From UBA5314 sp964635975 (GTDB taxonomy: Bacteria; Bacillota; Syntrophomonadia; Syntrophomonadales; Syntrophomonadaceae), in assembly GCA_964635975.1 (NCBI GenBank), contig CAZWPO010000017.1:3465-67464 (forward strand): a stretch of 64,000 nucleotides of DNA, in the 5' to 3' direction. Position 1 is the first letter of the stretch. Each line of letters opens with the position of its first letter. Below are positions 25,749-34,910 of the stretch, piece by piece. Made by a program: the position numbers and the translations under genes. Under the pieces are notes generated by a model that searched no databases, was not told the origin of the DNA, and was given only the letters and a program-made list of their open reading frames with translations.

Positions 25749-26268
25749 ATCCTTCATAATCAATCAGATCCTTCAATTCCCTGTATATGCCAGTTATCTG
25801 TTTCAATCCCATCCTGACCAGCCCGCTGCTCGAGGGAGCGACAAAATCTCTGATGCCAGGAATAATCTCATTTGCTTGGAGACCCCATTCGATATTACGC
25901 CGGCCTGAATAAGCCTGAAAAACCCCTTTGCCTACAAAGCATGCTATTGCTGGTCTGTATAAACTTAACTTTATTATCAATTCACTTCTGCCCCTGGCGT
26001 ATTCTTCCCGACTTACTTCATCTGCAGATCTGGTCGGGCGTGAAACGATATTTGTCAGTCCAAAACCCAGTTCCAACAGCAAACGGTCTTCCTGCGGACT
26101 GTATATTCGATCACTCAACCCGGACTCAAAGAGAATTTTCCAGAAGCGATTATTGGGATTTGCGAAATGATGGCCAGTCTCACCGGATCGCAAACTGGGA
26201 TTGAATCCGATGAAAACAATCCTTAGACCCGGTTCGAGGTAATCTGGGACGAATTCCTTATGGCTCAT
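25735..26268 (-). CDS. mug: Mismatch-specific uracil/thymine-DNA glycosylase
   Basis: 177 residues of the Mug/TDG family, which removes U or T from G mispairs and alkylated bases. IVFIGFNPSLRSGETGHHFANPNNRFW at about 17-43 is the active-site region, with GFNPS in place of the more common GINPG, and the SSSGL motif near 145 is the second substrate loop. ATG 26268 is taken, 11 bases after GGGAGG; an earlier GTG-led extension is unsupported. Monocistronic as far as seen, tail-to-tail with the transporter. Confidence 0.87.
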   Translation of the reverse strand: MSHKEFVPDYLEPGLRIVFIGFNPSLRSGETGHHFANPNNRFWKILFESGLSDRIYSPQEDRLLLELGFGLTNIVSRPTRSADEVSREEYARGRSELIIKLSLYRPAIACFVGKGVFQAYSGRRNIEWGLQANEIIPGIRDFVAPSSSGLVRMGLKQITGIYRELKDLIDYEGSTAL

Positions 26269-26352
26269 CGCTAGCCAAACCTCCCATCTAAAATACAGGG
26301 CTTTACCCACTTACGGGCAAGCCCCTACATTTATCCATTTACTATTTTCGCT

Positions 26353-28023
26353 TTAACTTTCCGCACTTATGCTTACCTGGTTGGTATTAGGGTTCCATTG
26401 CACATCCAGGCCTATGTTTTCTGAAATAAAACGGACTGGAAGCATGGTGCGTTCGTTGATTATTTGCGGAGCCACGTTGCTCGTTTTATCTTCCCCATTT
26501 ACCCGAGTATTGAGGCTGTCTATCCACAGCTCTATTATTTTGCCACTGCAGCTTATGGTAACCTTTCGCGCGGAATCATCCCATGCGACACTCCCTCCGT
26601 AGGCTTCAATAATCGCCCTGATAGGCAGTAGAGTTCGCCCTTCGACAATAACAGGAACGGTGCCTTTTCCGGGATCAATTTCCCGGACCTCACCATTTAT
26701 TTTCATAACAGGGCTACCGATTTCCAAAACAGTATTAAATTTCGGAAGGTTTTTGCTTATATTGCTGTTAATTATGATATTGCTAATGTCGACCGCTTTG
26801 GTGGCGGCACTGGCATCGGGGATGCTTTTGGACCAGGTCTGGCTTTCCGAATTGAAAGCCCTAATTGAATAAGCATAGGTAGTATTGCCCTTTAATCCCT
26901 GATCTAAATAAGTAGTTGTATTTGCGGGCACATCTATGAAAACAAATGTATTATCACTTTTACGCGTTATTTTAAAGAGATTTTCATATGCAGACCTGTC
27001 GTCCCAGCTCAGTTTAATCTCGCTGGTGGAGACTGCTTCAGCCTTAAAGTTCTCGGGCGCTCCGGGCGGGGAATACCAGTAGGCTACCTCTGAATATGGA
27101 GAAAACCCATGGTCATTCACCGCATATACGCGGTACATATACAATAGGTCGGCCTCAACATTATCGACAAACTCGGTGCTGTTCATGCCTGCATCGTAGC
27201 GGTAGATGGGACCCTGGTTGCTATGGGCTTTTTCCACGATAAACTTGTTTTCATTATCGCTGGTATCCTTCCATGATACGCTGAGTTTCGGCGTACCAGG
27301 AAAATTTGAAACCATAACATCACTGGGAGCGGACAGGTAGTCGATAGTAATAGAATTAGAGGGACTGGAAGAGCCGTTGCTGCCGCTTGCGGTCACCAAA
27401 TATGTATAGGAGAAGCCAGCTTCTACCTCGGTATCGATATAACTGCTGGCTTTTGCCGGGAGATTTATCTGCTCTATAATAGTTTTTCCGGACTTAATAG
27501 TCTTTTTTTGAAGCTTGTAGTTAGCATAGGTATTATTACCTTCCCAGTATAAATTCACCCTGAAATCTGTTTTATCCAAGTTCCCGGTCAGATCACCTGG
27601 CTGATTCGGAGTGGTAATCCACTCCACTTCATTGGAATACGCCGACTTCCCTGAACTACTATATGCAAAAACCCTGTACCGGCAGTATTGATCATTGCTG
27701 ACATCGTAGTCAGTATATGTATCAATGTTTGAATCCACCGTAGTCATTGGGTAAAAAGGCCCATTATTTATACTCCGCTCCAGGGTAAAACCAGTCTCGT
27801 TATTGGAGTTGTCTTCCCATTCAAGGCACACCGGAAGGACTCCTGGAAAATTGGAAACCATAAGCTCGCTTGGGGCCAGAACTATAAAATTTTGAATTAC
27901 AGCATCCTCAATTCCTGGCCTTATTAAGGTCTGATCACCGAGTAACGCAGCCGTGACTGGTGTCCAACCTGCCATCATTATAATTGCAGTAAAACAAATG
28001 CTCAGTACCTGTTTGGATTTCAT
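26353..28023 (-). CDS. Secreted fibronectin type III protein with copper-amine-oxidase-like domain
   Basis: 556 residues. A signal peptide (VLSICFTAIIMMAGW, cleavage after VTAA) is followed by about four FN3 modules marked by recurring LEWEDNSNNETGF, VSWKDTSDNENKF and LSWDDRSAYENLF segments, then a C-terminal copper amine oxidase N-terminal-like domain (about 440-553) with paired TLLPIRAIIEAYGG and TMLPVRFISENIG motifs. Expected at the cell surface, probably in protein or polysaccharide contact. It shares the terminal domain with the secreted protein at 7395-8942. Downstream interval 28024-28224 holds no gene. Confidence 0.87.
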   Translation of the reverse strand: MKSKQVLSICFTAIIMMAGWTPVTAALLGDQTLIRPGIEDAVIQNFIVLAPSELMVSNFPGVLPVCLEWEDNSNNETGFTLERSINNGPFYPMTTVDSNIDTYTDYDVSNDQYCRYRVFAYSSSGKSAYSNEVEWITTPNQPGDLTGNLDKTDFRVNLYWEGNNTYANYKLQKKTIKSGKTIIEQINLPAKASSYIDTEVEAGFSYTYLVTASGSNGSSSPSNSITIDYLSAPSDVMVSNFPGTPKLSVSWKDTSDNENKFIVEKAHSNQGPIYRYDAGMNSTEFVDNVEADLLYMYRVYAVNDHGFSPYSEVAYWYSPPGAPENFKAEAVSTSEIKLSWDDRSAYENLFKITRKSDNTFVFIDVPANTTTYLDQGLKGNTTYAYSIRAFNSESQTWSKSIPDASAATKAVDISNIIINSNISKNLPKFNTVLEIGSPVMKINGEVREIDPGKGTVPVIVEGRTLLPIRAIIEAYGGSVAWDDSARKVTISCSGKIIELWIDSLNTRVNGEDKTSNVAPQIINERTMLPVRFISENIGLDVQWNPNTNQVSISAES

Positions 28024-28224
28024 CCCTGTCTAGTCCCCTTTCTTGCTGAATATCCTTTTTTGTCATGGTATCCGAACCATGCTGCAAATAGCTTGAGCAT
28101 TATCCTGGAAAGTTCTCCAACCAGTCCCCAAATCCTTTAATCTGGCAAATTTTTTATTATCAAATTATTATTTTGATCTCAGGGCAAATAGTTGCTTGAG
28201 TTAAAGTCGCTTTTATGCATCCAG

Positions 28225-29697
28225 TTAGAGCGAGAAATTTAGCAAACCGGGTTGGCCACCATTGGCTACCGGGAAAACGATACAGCGTCCTGCTGCGGCA
28301 GGAGGCCCACAGCTCCGCCCTGGAACCTGATACTCCCATACTTTTTCCCCATTATGCCGCTTGCAAGCATAGACTTTTCCGTTTCGCGTAGCTGTAAACA
28401 CCAGGTCATTGATAACTGTAGCCGCTCCAGTAATCTCGCTGTCGAATGTTTCAGCCCATAATATTTTGCCCAGATTGGAATCCACAGCCAGCAACCTGCT
28501 TCCCCCTTTATCGTTTCTGGAAGCATCAATCACCTCTTCATCATCTTGATTACCTGAGCTTGAATTCACCACCGGTACATAAAGAATCCCCTCCTGATAA
28601 GCCATGGGCGTCCTAATTCCAACCCCGGTGCCTATCTTCTTTTGTGTTCGTAGACCTTCATCTGAGTAATCGCCAGGTGATGCCTCCCAGAGGGCTTGTC
28701 CATTTATTAAATCAAAAGCATATATATTTCCCATTCTTCCTGCTGCCAGGACCTGATTTCGCTGAACCGTTTCTGTCTCTGCAGGAGCCAGAAGCACAGG
28801 TATGCTGAAATCTAGACCAGGAACATTAGGATTAGGCAGCCGCTGGTGCCAGAGTAGGTTTCCCGTGTCGTGTTTCAGAGCAGTTAAGGTAGTAAATGTT
28901 CCAAATCCCGATTCCCTGGAGCCGTCCTGTACGGCAGGAGACAGACTGCTGGCAAGCCAAAATAAAGCAGCAGATCCGGTATCAAAAACGAATGGATGCG
29001 CTGCGCCCCCCCTGAATTCTCCTGCCGCACTTCCCCATAACTGTTCAATCACGTTAGTATTTAACGACCACTTCGGCTCACCGGTTCTATAATCAAGGGC
29101 GTATAAGACTTCATGCACTCCTTTCGCCCCTGGATCGGAATCCTCTTCTGCGATCGTGGAGATATATATCAAGCCCCCATATTCTAGCATCTGGCCATTT
29201 ACTCTGCCGCTCTCAGTTGTCTTACTCCACAGTTCATTTCCCATCATATCCAGAGCCGCGACTTGGTGATAACCCCTGCTGATAAAGATCCTTTTCCTCA
29301 CCAGCAGCGGCCCAATCGCAAGATCCCTCTCCAGGTTGTATTTCCGTTCCCATTTAAGGGTGCCACTCTCCAGGTCCAAAGCGGATAAGTTACTCGCTGA
29401 ATCCTGCCAGTATACAGTATCTGCTTGAATAACAGGGCTTCCAATCAGCTTTCCCTGTCCTTCTGTGGGATAAGACCAGGTCGGACGAAGCTTGTTTACA
29501 TTCCCGGCATTAATCAAGGAGGATCTGCTTGTTCTGGTGTTTCCATAATCATGATTGGGCAGTGGCCATTCATGATCATATCGGTTCATCTCTGGATCCA
29601 GGGGCGGAACCGGCCAATACCAATACCAGCACCAGATCAACCCCAAACATAATACCAGCAGGGCTATACCCACGCCGAACTTTGAATACTTACCCAT
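28225..29697 (-). CDS. PQQ-type beta-propeller repeat protein, membrane anchored
   Basis: 490 residues. One N-terminal transmembrane or signal-anchor segment (about 8-28, ending WYWYWP) precedes repeated PQQ-like blades such as SALDLESGTLKWERKY, YALDYRTGEPKWSL, YAFDLINGQALWEA and YACKRHNGEKVWEYQV. The fold resembles BamB and quinoprotein dehydrogenase propellers, but quinone-binding residues are not evident and Gram-positive members are of unknown role. GGGGAGG lies before ATG 29697. Confidence 0.87.
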   Translation of the reverse strand: MGKYSKFGVGIALLVLCLGLIWCWYWYWPVPPLDPEMNRYDHEWPLPNHDYGNTRTSRSSLINAGNVNKLRPTWSYPTEGQGKLIGSPVIQADTVYWQDSASNLSALDLESGTLKWERKYNLERDLAIGPLLVRKRIFISRGYHQVAALDMMGNELWSKTTESGRVNGQMLEYGGLIYISTIAEEDSDPGAKGVHEVLYALDYRTGEPKWSLNTNVIEQLWGSAAGEFRGGAAHPFVFDTGSAALFWLASSLSPAVQDGSRESGFGTFTTLTALKHDTGNLLWHQRLPNPNVPGLDFSIPVLLAPAETETVQRNQVLAAGRMGNIYAFDLINGQALWEASPGDYSDEGLRTQKKIGTGVGIRTPMAYQEGILYVPVVNSSSGNQDDEEVIDASRNDKGGSRLLAVDSNLGKILWAETFDSEITGAATVINDLVFTATRNGKVYACKRHNGEKVWEYQVPGRSCGPPAAAGRCIVFPVANGGQPGLLNFSL

Positions 29698-29963
29698 TAC
29701 AGCCTCCCCATATAAAGCGAGCTCTGATCTTTGTTATCCATGTAATACCTTCCATACAAGTTTAACTGAAGGGGGACTATATTTTAAATGCCTGATCCCT
29801 TAAATAAATGTTCAATAATCATTTTTTCTCAGCCAGCGCCCCGGCTGGTTGACTGGATCCTAGAACAGACATCATTTCAATACGAATGTTCTAATATTTA
29901 CATTGCTTTGGGTAAGAATATTAAAGCAGTAATGAATATTTGATTCGAAGAGGGGGTGACGAA

Positions 29964-30131
29964 TTGTCCAGGGTAATAAGATGCATGTGCGAAGAATGCT
30001 TCCATAATGACAATTTTGAGTGCCGGGCAGAAGAGATCGAAGTTCGTTCCAGTGTCGATAGCAAGAAAGTGAGATCATCGCAGGAAACCTGTTGCAACAC
30101 CTTTAAAGACGGACCTAAAGCTAATATATAG
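29964..30131 (+). CDS. DUF1540 small cysteine-rich protein
   Basis: 55 residues. It shows the DUF1540 pattern of spaced cysteines with CMCEECFHNDNFEC followed by RAEEIEV and a C-terminal SSQETCCNTF. These proteins are widespread in Firmicutes and presumed metal-binding, without known function. Start is TTG 29964, four bases after AGGGGGTGA. A bidirectional terminator follows. Too short to have been confidently called from length alone; the motif carries the call. Confidence 0.82.
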   Translation: MSRVIRCMCEECFHNDNFECRAEEIEVRSSVDSKKVRSSQETCCNTFKDGPKANI

Positions 30132-30141
30132 TCCGTAAAAT

Positions 30142-30174
30142 AAAAAAAGCAATGCTCTCAAGCATTGCTTTTTT
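30142..30174. terminator. Bidirectional terminator
   Basis: AAGCAATGCT and AGCATTGCTT pair over a four-base loop, with an A-run before and a T-run after, so it can end both the DUF1540 gene and the convergent glycosyltransferase gene. Confidence 0.9.
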
Positions 30175-30182
30175 GTCTACTT

Positions 30183-31604
30183 CTACTCTTCCACTGCCGC
30201 CTTCTGCAATGGGTAATCCTCTTCCTGCTGAGGTGCATAAGCTCTGGGTACGGCATTTTTGCTCCTTGTACTGCGTCCTCCACCCGTATGAACCTGAAGC
30301 TGTGGAGGATTGCTCTCAGTGCTGGTAGCCATTTCCAATTTAGCGCCAACAGTCTCAATAGTGTTTATCGATATACCGCGGAAATGGCTGGTATGCGCCC
30401 ACTCTGTCTGGTTGCCATGTTTGAACAGTCCGACAAGCGTAACCGGGAACCAGGTTATACCGTATATGGGATAGGTTATGTAGTATAAATACGCTTTTGC
30501 CGGTGCCCCCTCCAGCAACAGTCCCAGCATTGGATAACAATACCCTAGTATACCGAATGTTATCCAGAACCATGTGGGCATCAGATCCGTGATAGGCGAT
30601 GCAAAAATGGGCTGTGGAAAAAAGGCCGCTGTTAATCCTAAAACACAGTTGATTAGCATAGTCATTATTAATATAGGCTGGAACAGATAAATAGCACCAT
30701 CAATAGGATACCATTTTTTCTCTCTAAAACCCTTCTTTAGCAAAGGAATCATGTACCTGAATGCAACATCCCAGTGGCCGGATAGCCAGCGGGTGCGCTG
30801 CTTCCAAGTTTGTGAGAAATGCACCGGCTTTTCGTCATAGACTTTGGCTTCGTGAGCCCAGGAAGTCTTTATACCGTTAAGTAAAAGCTTCATAGTGAAT
30901 TCGAGATCTTCGGTCAGGCAGGTAGCTCCCCAACCGTATTCTTTTAAGACATTATACTCCAAACACACGCCGGTTCCACCCAGGGCATTGGAAAGGCCTT
31001 TGTTATAACGGGCCAGCTGCCACATACGGTTCATGGACCAGTAAGCGGTAGCATAGCAAGCAGTAACCCACGAGTCATTAGGATTCTTTGTATCCAGGTA
31101 ACCTTGGATCGAGCGGTATCCCTGTTTCAGTTTGGAATTCATCTCCAAAAGGAAGTTCGATGATACTACGTTGTCGGCATCGAAAAGGCATATGGCATCA
31201 TATTTTACCTTGTCTTCCATCTTGAATAATTCAGCAAACATCCACTCCAGGGCAAAACCTTTTCCCCTCTGTTCGGAAAAGCGCTCGAATACATTAACCC
31301 CTTCCTGTCGGCAAACATCCGCAGTCTTGTCCGTGCAATTATCGGCAATAACATAAATATCGAATAAGTCTTTAGGATAATTGAGCTTCTTGAGGCTTTC
31401 AAGGTGATAGCGGATCACAGCCTCTTCGTTGTGTGCAGCAGTGATGAGGGCAAATCGCTTTACAGGTACAAAATCTTTTTCTTCTTCCTTCTTACGCCAA
31501 CCATAAACCGATACATAATAATAATAAAGTAGTAGCGCTGTGATTAATACTTCTGAAAAGGCAACTATAGCCGTCAGAGTATAAAACAACCAACCATTAA
31601 ACAA
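30183..31604 (-). CDS. Membrane glycosyltransferase, family 2 (processive type)
   Basis: 473 residues. An N-terminal membrane segment precedes a GT-A domain with AAHNEE, FDADN (metal-binding DxD region near 138), TEDLEF (catalytic Asp region) and QRTRWLSG near 268, the set of motifs seen in cellulose, hyaluronan and poly-N-acetylglucosamine synthases. Three or four further membrane helices follow and a 70-residue Ser/Gln-rich cytoplasmic tail. It starts at TTG 31604 after GGGG. The product polymer is unknown. The PilZ protein at 32736 could make synthesis c-di-GMP dependent, by analogy with BcsA, though PilZ is a separate gene here. Confidence 0.88.
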   Translation of the reverse strand: MFNGWLFYTLTAIVAFSEVLITALLLYYYYVSVYGWRKKEEEKDFVPVKRFALITAAHNEEAVIRYHLESLKKLNYPKDLFDIYVIADNCTDKTADVCRQEGVNVFERFSEQRGKGFALEWMFAELFKMEDKVKYDAICLFDADNVVSSNFLLEMNSKLKQGYRSIQGYLDTKNPNDSWVTACYATAYWSMNRMWQLARYNKGLSNALGGTGVCLEYNVLKEYGWGATCLTEDLEFTMKLLLNGIKTSWAHEAKVYDEKPVHFSQTWKQRTRWLSGHWDVAFRYMIPLLKKGFREKKWYPIDGAIYLFQPILIMTMLINCVLGLTAAFFPQPIFASPITDLMPTWFWITFGILGYCYPMLGLLLEGAPAKAYLYYITYPIYGITWFPVTLVGLFKHGNQTEWAHTSHFRGISINTIETVGAKLEMATSTESNPPQLQVHTGGGRSTRSKNAVPRAYAPQQEEDYPLQKAAVEE

Positions 31605-32123
31605 GGCAAAAGACCCCTTCCTCTTTTATTGCGGTTTGTCCCCAAACAGTTAATATATTGGGACACAAGGGGTTTGACTACCTTTTCAAGAGTAACAGAA
31701 ATTCTTAATTGATACAATATGTTTCTCATAAATGAAGGTAGCATTCCCTGAAATAAGCCAATTTAGGGAACAAATGCTGAGATAAATTTGCCTATAAAAT
31801 AACTTTACCCATTTTACTGTTTTATTCAAAATAAACCAATAGAGTTATTCTATATGATGATGGTCAAGTCCTTCCAATCTCATTTTAAAATATTTGGAGA
31901 AAGGAAATCAGTAAAGAATAAACCATCTTTCGCGCTGAAAATATTGAACGCGGAATATATAATTTTATCAAAGATCCAAACCAGAAATGGCAACCTTGGA
32001 TTTATCTTGCCCTGATTATAGGGGCAAATACTTCTAAATTATGTATTTTGCTTCAGTTACAACCTTGAATAGATTACATCCTTCTATTGCGAATAGCAAT
32101 ACGTTTGTAAAAATTTTTGTCTT
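31605..32123. other. Gene-poor interval upstream of the glycosyltransferase
   Basis: AT-rich, no intact gene. At 31635-31665 TGTCCCCAA and TTGGGACA form an imperfect inverted repeat upstream of the glycosyltransferase, a possible operator. On the plus strand 31922-32068 is open for 49 codons with a protein-like reading (IYNFIKDPNQKWQPWIYLA) but has no start codon and may be a relic. Confidence 0.4.
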
Positions 32124-32300
32124 TTAATAACAAGTAGTTACATATATTCCTTGTTTTAATCTGTTTAACAGTTCGCCCCAATAGCCAATATCTCGGTTCT
32201 CCGCCATTCCCCTGCTTATCTCTTCTTCAACCAGCCACAGCAAATGAGCCAGATCTTCCTCACATGCTTTTATGGTCAAGATTCCCATTGTATTATACAT
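32124..32300 (-). CDS. Small hypothetical protein (58 residues)
   Basis: An ATG at 32300 lies seven bases after a GGGGG site and opens a 58-residue frame, MYNTMGILTIKACEEDLAH through LLWLVEEEISRGMA and GYWGELLNRLKQGIY to TAA. The reading is amphipathic, acidic in the first half and without membrane segments. No family is recognised. It lies alone between the glycosyltransferase and the PilZ gene; the good ribosome site makes it a plausible real gene. Confidence 0.55.
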   Translation of the reverse strand: MYNTMGILTIKACEEDLAHLLWLVEEEISRGMAENRDIGYWGELLNRLKQGIYVTTCY

Positions 32301-32735
32301 ATCCCTACCCCCTCACCATGCAATCTAATCATCGCATATTCCAACCAGTCACGATTTTGCTGCTTAACAAATAGTTATGCGCTGGCAATCAAAGGTTTTT
32401 CACAACTTTTTTCTGCTCCCGATTTTTACCCGTACATATCTGAGTTTTTCTCAAAAAACCAATCACTTAAAGGATATGGCCAAGACCGCAAATAAATGAT
32501 ATCTTGTGTATTTGTTCAAAAGTCAAGCTGCTGGCCTCACCCCGAGAGTGCTTCTGCGGATGAATGCTTCAGCAGAACTCCATCAAGAAAACTCCCTTCC
32601 TCAGGAATCTGTGCCCTATTATCTATAAATGAGGAGGATTATGGTATAATTGGGTATAATAACTCAGATTAGAAAGCCTTATTCTTTTTTAATACGATTC
32701 CCCTCAGCAAAACCCGTCAAACAAGGAGGAATAAT
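32301..32735. other. Intergenic region upstream of the PilZ gene
   Basis: About 430 bp, no gene seen. Two TATAAT-like sequences at 32643-32665 are good -10 candidates for the PilZ operon, about 75 bases before its ATG. Confidence 0.45.
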
Positions 32736-33473
32736 ATGGGCTCTCAAGCACATTTACGCATTATATGTAGTTTTATCCTTATTATATGTATTTTTATTTT
32801 CTATCCTGCATCAATCGCACAGGCCGATGTAGTTGATTGGAGTTCCTTTACCAGAACCTTGAACGACACATTTAGCGGCAACAATCCTCACAGTGGCAAT
32901 AACATCATCGTTCTGGTTTTTGCGATATTAACCTTCGTTTTTCTTGCAATTATATTACGCTTATACTTTGCGAGGCAGAAGCAAGAACTCAAGCAATACG
33001 AAATTAATAGGGAAAGAAAACTCAGCCATACTGACCCTGCCGAAGGCAAACAGCAGCGTAGATGGTTTAGGATCAAACATCGCCAAAACCTCAGATGGGT
33101 GCCAAGCATCAAAGCTTCGCAAACTAAAGAATCCCAAAGAGAAAAAGCTGAACTGCTGGATATAAGTGGCGGCGGTCTGCGCTTTCAGACTACCAGTATG
33201 CTCAGCGTGGGTGATGAGATCACCTTTTTCCTCGACATTGGGGAGAAAAAACCCTTATCAGTTAGAGGCAGTGTACTGCGGATCGAAGAACAGGCAACTC
33301 TAGAACAACCGGCTTATCAGGTGGCTATTCAGTTCGCGGATTTGCGGCCCGGAGAGCGTGACCGCCTGGTTTCCTGGATAACCAGAGGACAGCGCGACAT
33401 AATGCATGAAGATAAAATTGGTGCTTCCCTATCCACATCTGAGGGTTTGGAAGAGGAGATTATCTCTGGTTGA
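32736..33473 (+). CDS. Membrane-anchored PilZ-domain protein
   Basis: 245 residues. A signal-like helix at 8-28 and a transmembrane helix at about 52-72 precede a cytoplasmic PilZ domain (about 105-230). The PilZ c-di-GMP signature is present as RIKHR near 109 and DISGGGLRF near 143, both on the usual spacing. AGGAGG is placed before ATG 32736. The protein should report c-di-GMP to something at the membrane; candidates are the neighbouring glycosyltransferase or the envelope genes that follow. Confidence 0.88.
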   Translation: MGSQAHLRIICSFILIICIFIFYPASIAQADVVDWSSFTRTLNDTFSGNNPHSGNNIIVLVFAILTFVFLAIILRLYFARQKQELKQYEINRERKLSHTDPAEGKQQRRWFRIKHRQNLRWVPSIKASQTKESQREKAELLDISGGGLRFQTTSMLSVGDEITFFLDIGEKKPLSVRGSVLRIEEQATLEQPAYQVAIQFADLRPGERDRLVSWITRGQRDIMHEDKIGASLSTSEGLEEEIISG

Positions 33474-33652
33474 TCCTGTCAGAAATCGTCTTTTAACCGG
33501 AAAAATCTCTGGCCTAAAATCCGCTTCAAGATTGATTCCAATAAGTAAAGCGAAAAATAACTCATCATCAGTCAGAATTTAGAAAGGAATTAGGCGAAAT
33601 TCTGTCGAAATGATTCTTTTTAGAATATTTGCTTTTGGAGGAAGGATTCGGT

Positions 33653-34870
33653 TTGCAGTATCAGGGAATTCTACTGGCTGTTAATCTTGCCATTATAATT
33701 GTTGCCTACCTGGCACTTCGTGGTAAGCCAGATAAGTTTAAGTTAATCTTAGTAACTACTTTATTCGCCTATTTTCTTGCCGGTATTCTTCCTTACTTGT
33801 TAGCATGGATTTCATCTAAGTGGATTATACTTTTCTATGCTATTGCGATTGCAGTAGCATTAATTGTGATCGATTTTATAATCACAGATAATGTCATAGA
33901 AGAGCTCGAAAATGATAAAATTGATATAATTGCTGCTGAGTCAAGCAGTTTGACGGCTACAGCTGGAGGGGGGAAATCTTCTGCTCCCATCAGCGAGCCC
34001 TTGGTTATGGCAGAGTCAAGTAAGCTGGCCACGCGCATTGGAAGCCGGCATGTTACTGCAGAAGCGTCCAGTCATGGCAGTGCTGGCGAATACATAAAAG
34101 TAAAAACCAGTACTGATGTAATAAAAAATACTAATACTGAAAAAATAGTTGAGAATGAAACTCCGGCAAGTATGGATAAAGAAGCGCAAAAATATCCAGA
34201 GCCTGTTATTAATGAAATTTATAACCGAAATCTAGTTCATGAGATTTCTGATATAGTCGAAGTCCCTGCGGCTGCGAATAATATTGAAGAACAGCCCCCA
34301 GCCCAAAGGGATTTTATCCTTGAACCATCAGAACCATCAATAGATACTTTGCCGGCAGAGCTAGAATCAGTAGCACAGGCGCTGGAATTACATCCGGCGG
34401 GATCGGATTCTGAGACATTAACAGCAGAGCCGATGCTGGCCTCAGGACCTGAGATAATAGCTATTGAAACGACCGAATCCAGTCCGGAACCGGAAACAGA
34501 AGCGGCAGAATTACTCACGGACGAACCTGATTTATATATGGAAACTGCTGAAGCACTGCCCGTCATCGAAGAACCGGAAGCAGTCGATATTGAAATAATC
34601 GATGATACCTTTGATGAATCGCTGCAAGCGCTCCATCAAGAGATGATCCATGCAGGCCAGGATGACCTGGATGTAGGTATAATAGACGAAGAGTCTTTAG
34701 CGCGTTTAGACATAGACGATTTGATAGACATCGCTTTTCAGTCTAAATTCAGGGATGATTATCGCTCTGCCATAAGAGTCTTTGAGCTGGTATTAGAACG
34801 CAATCCTGCGCCCAGAATTGCTTCTTTGATAATTGATGACCTTGAGATAATGCAGAGTAAAATAGCATAA
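33653..34870 (+). CDS. Acidic membrane-anchored protein of unknown function
   Basis: 405 residues. Three hydrophobic helices lie in the first 80 residues, after which comes a 250-residue Glu/Ser/Ala-rich, probably disordered region with no clear domain, then a conserved-looking C-terminal segment (LDIDDLIDIAFQSKFRDDYRSAIRVFELVLER) with TPR-like helices. The start is taken as TTG 33653 with GGAGGAAGG eight bases upstream; the frame begins eight codons earlier without a site. I do not recognise the family. It lies between PilZ and PRC-barrel genes on one strand. Confidence 0.7.
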   Translation: MQYQGILLAVNLAIIIVAYLALRGKPDKFKLILVTTLFAYFLAGILPYLLAWISSKWIILFYAIAIAVALIVIDFIITDNVIEELENDKIDIIAAESSSLTATAGGGKSSAPISEPLVMAESSKLATRIGSRHVTAEASSHGSAGEYIKVKTSTDVIKNTNTEKIVENETPASMDKEAQKYPEPVINEIYNRNLVHEISDIVEVPAAANNIEEQPPAQRDFILEPSEPSIDTLPAELESVAQALELHPAGSDSETLTAEPMLASGPEIIAIETTESSPEPETEAAELLTDEPDLYMETAEALPVIEEPEAVDIEIIDDTFDESLQALHQEMIHAGQDDLDVGIIDEESLARLDIDDLIDIAFQSKFRDDYRSAIRVFELVLERNPAPRIASLIIDDLEIMQSKIA

Positions 34871-34910
34871 ATAAGTTCGGCATAAAAAAACGTAGGAGGT
34901 TGTGTTTGTG

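Noticed and set aside
31605..31700. Possible c-di-GMP riboswitch before the glycosyltransferase
   Set aside because: None of the conserved riboswitch blocks could be found; only a short imperfect inverted repeat is present.
31922..32068. 49-codon stretch with a protein-like reading
   Set aside because: No start codon after the preceding stop; at best a relic, so not listed as a gene.
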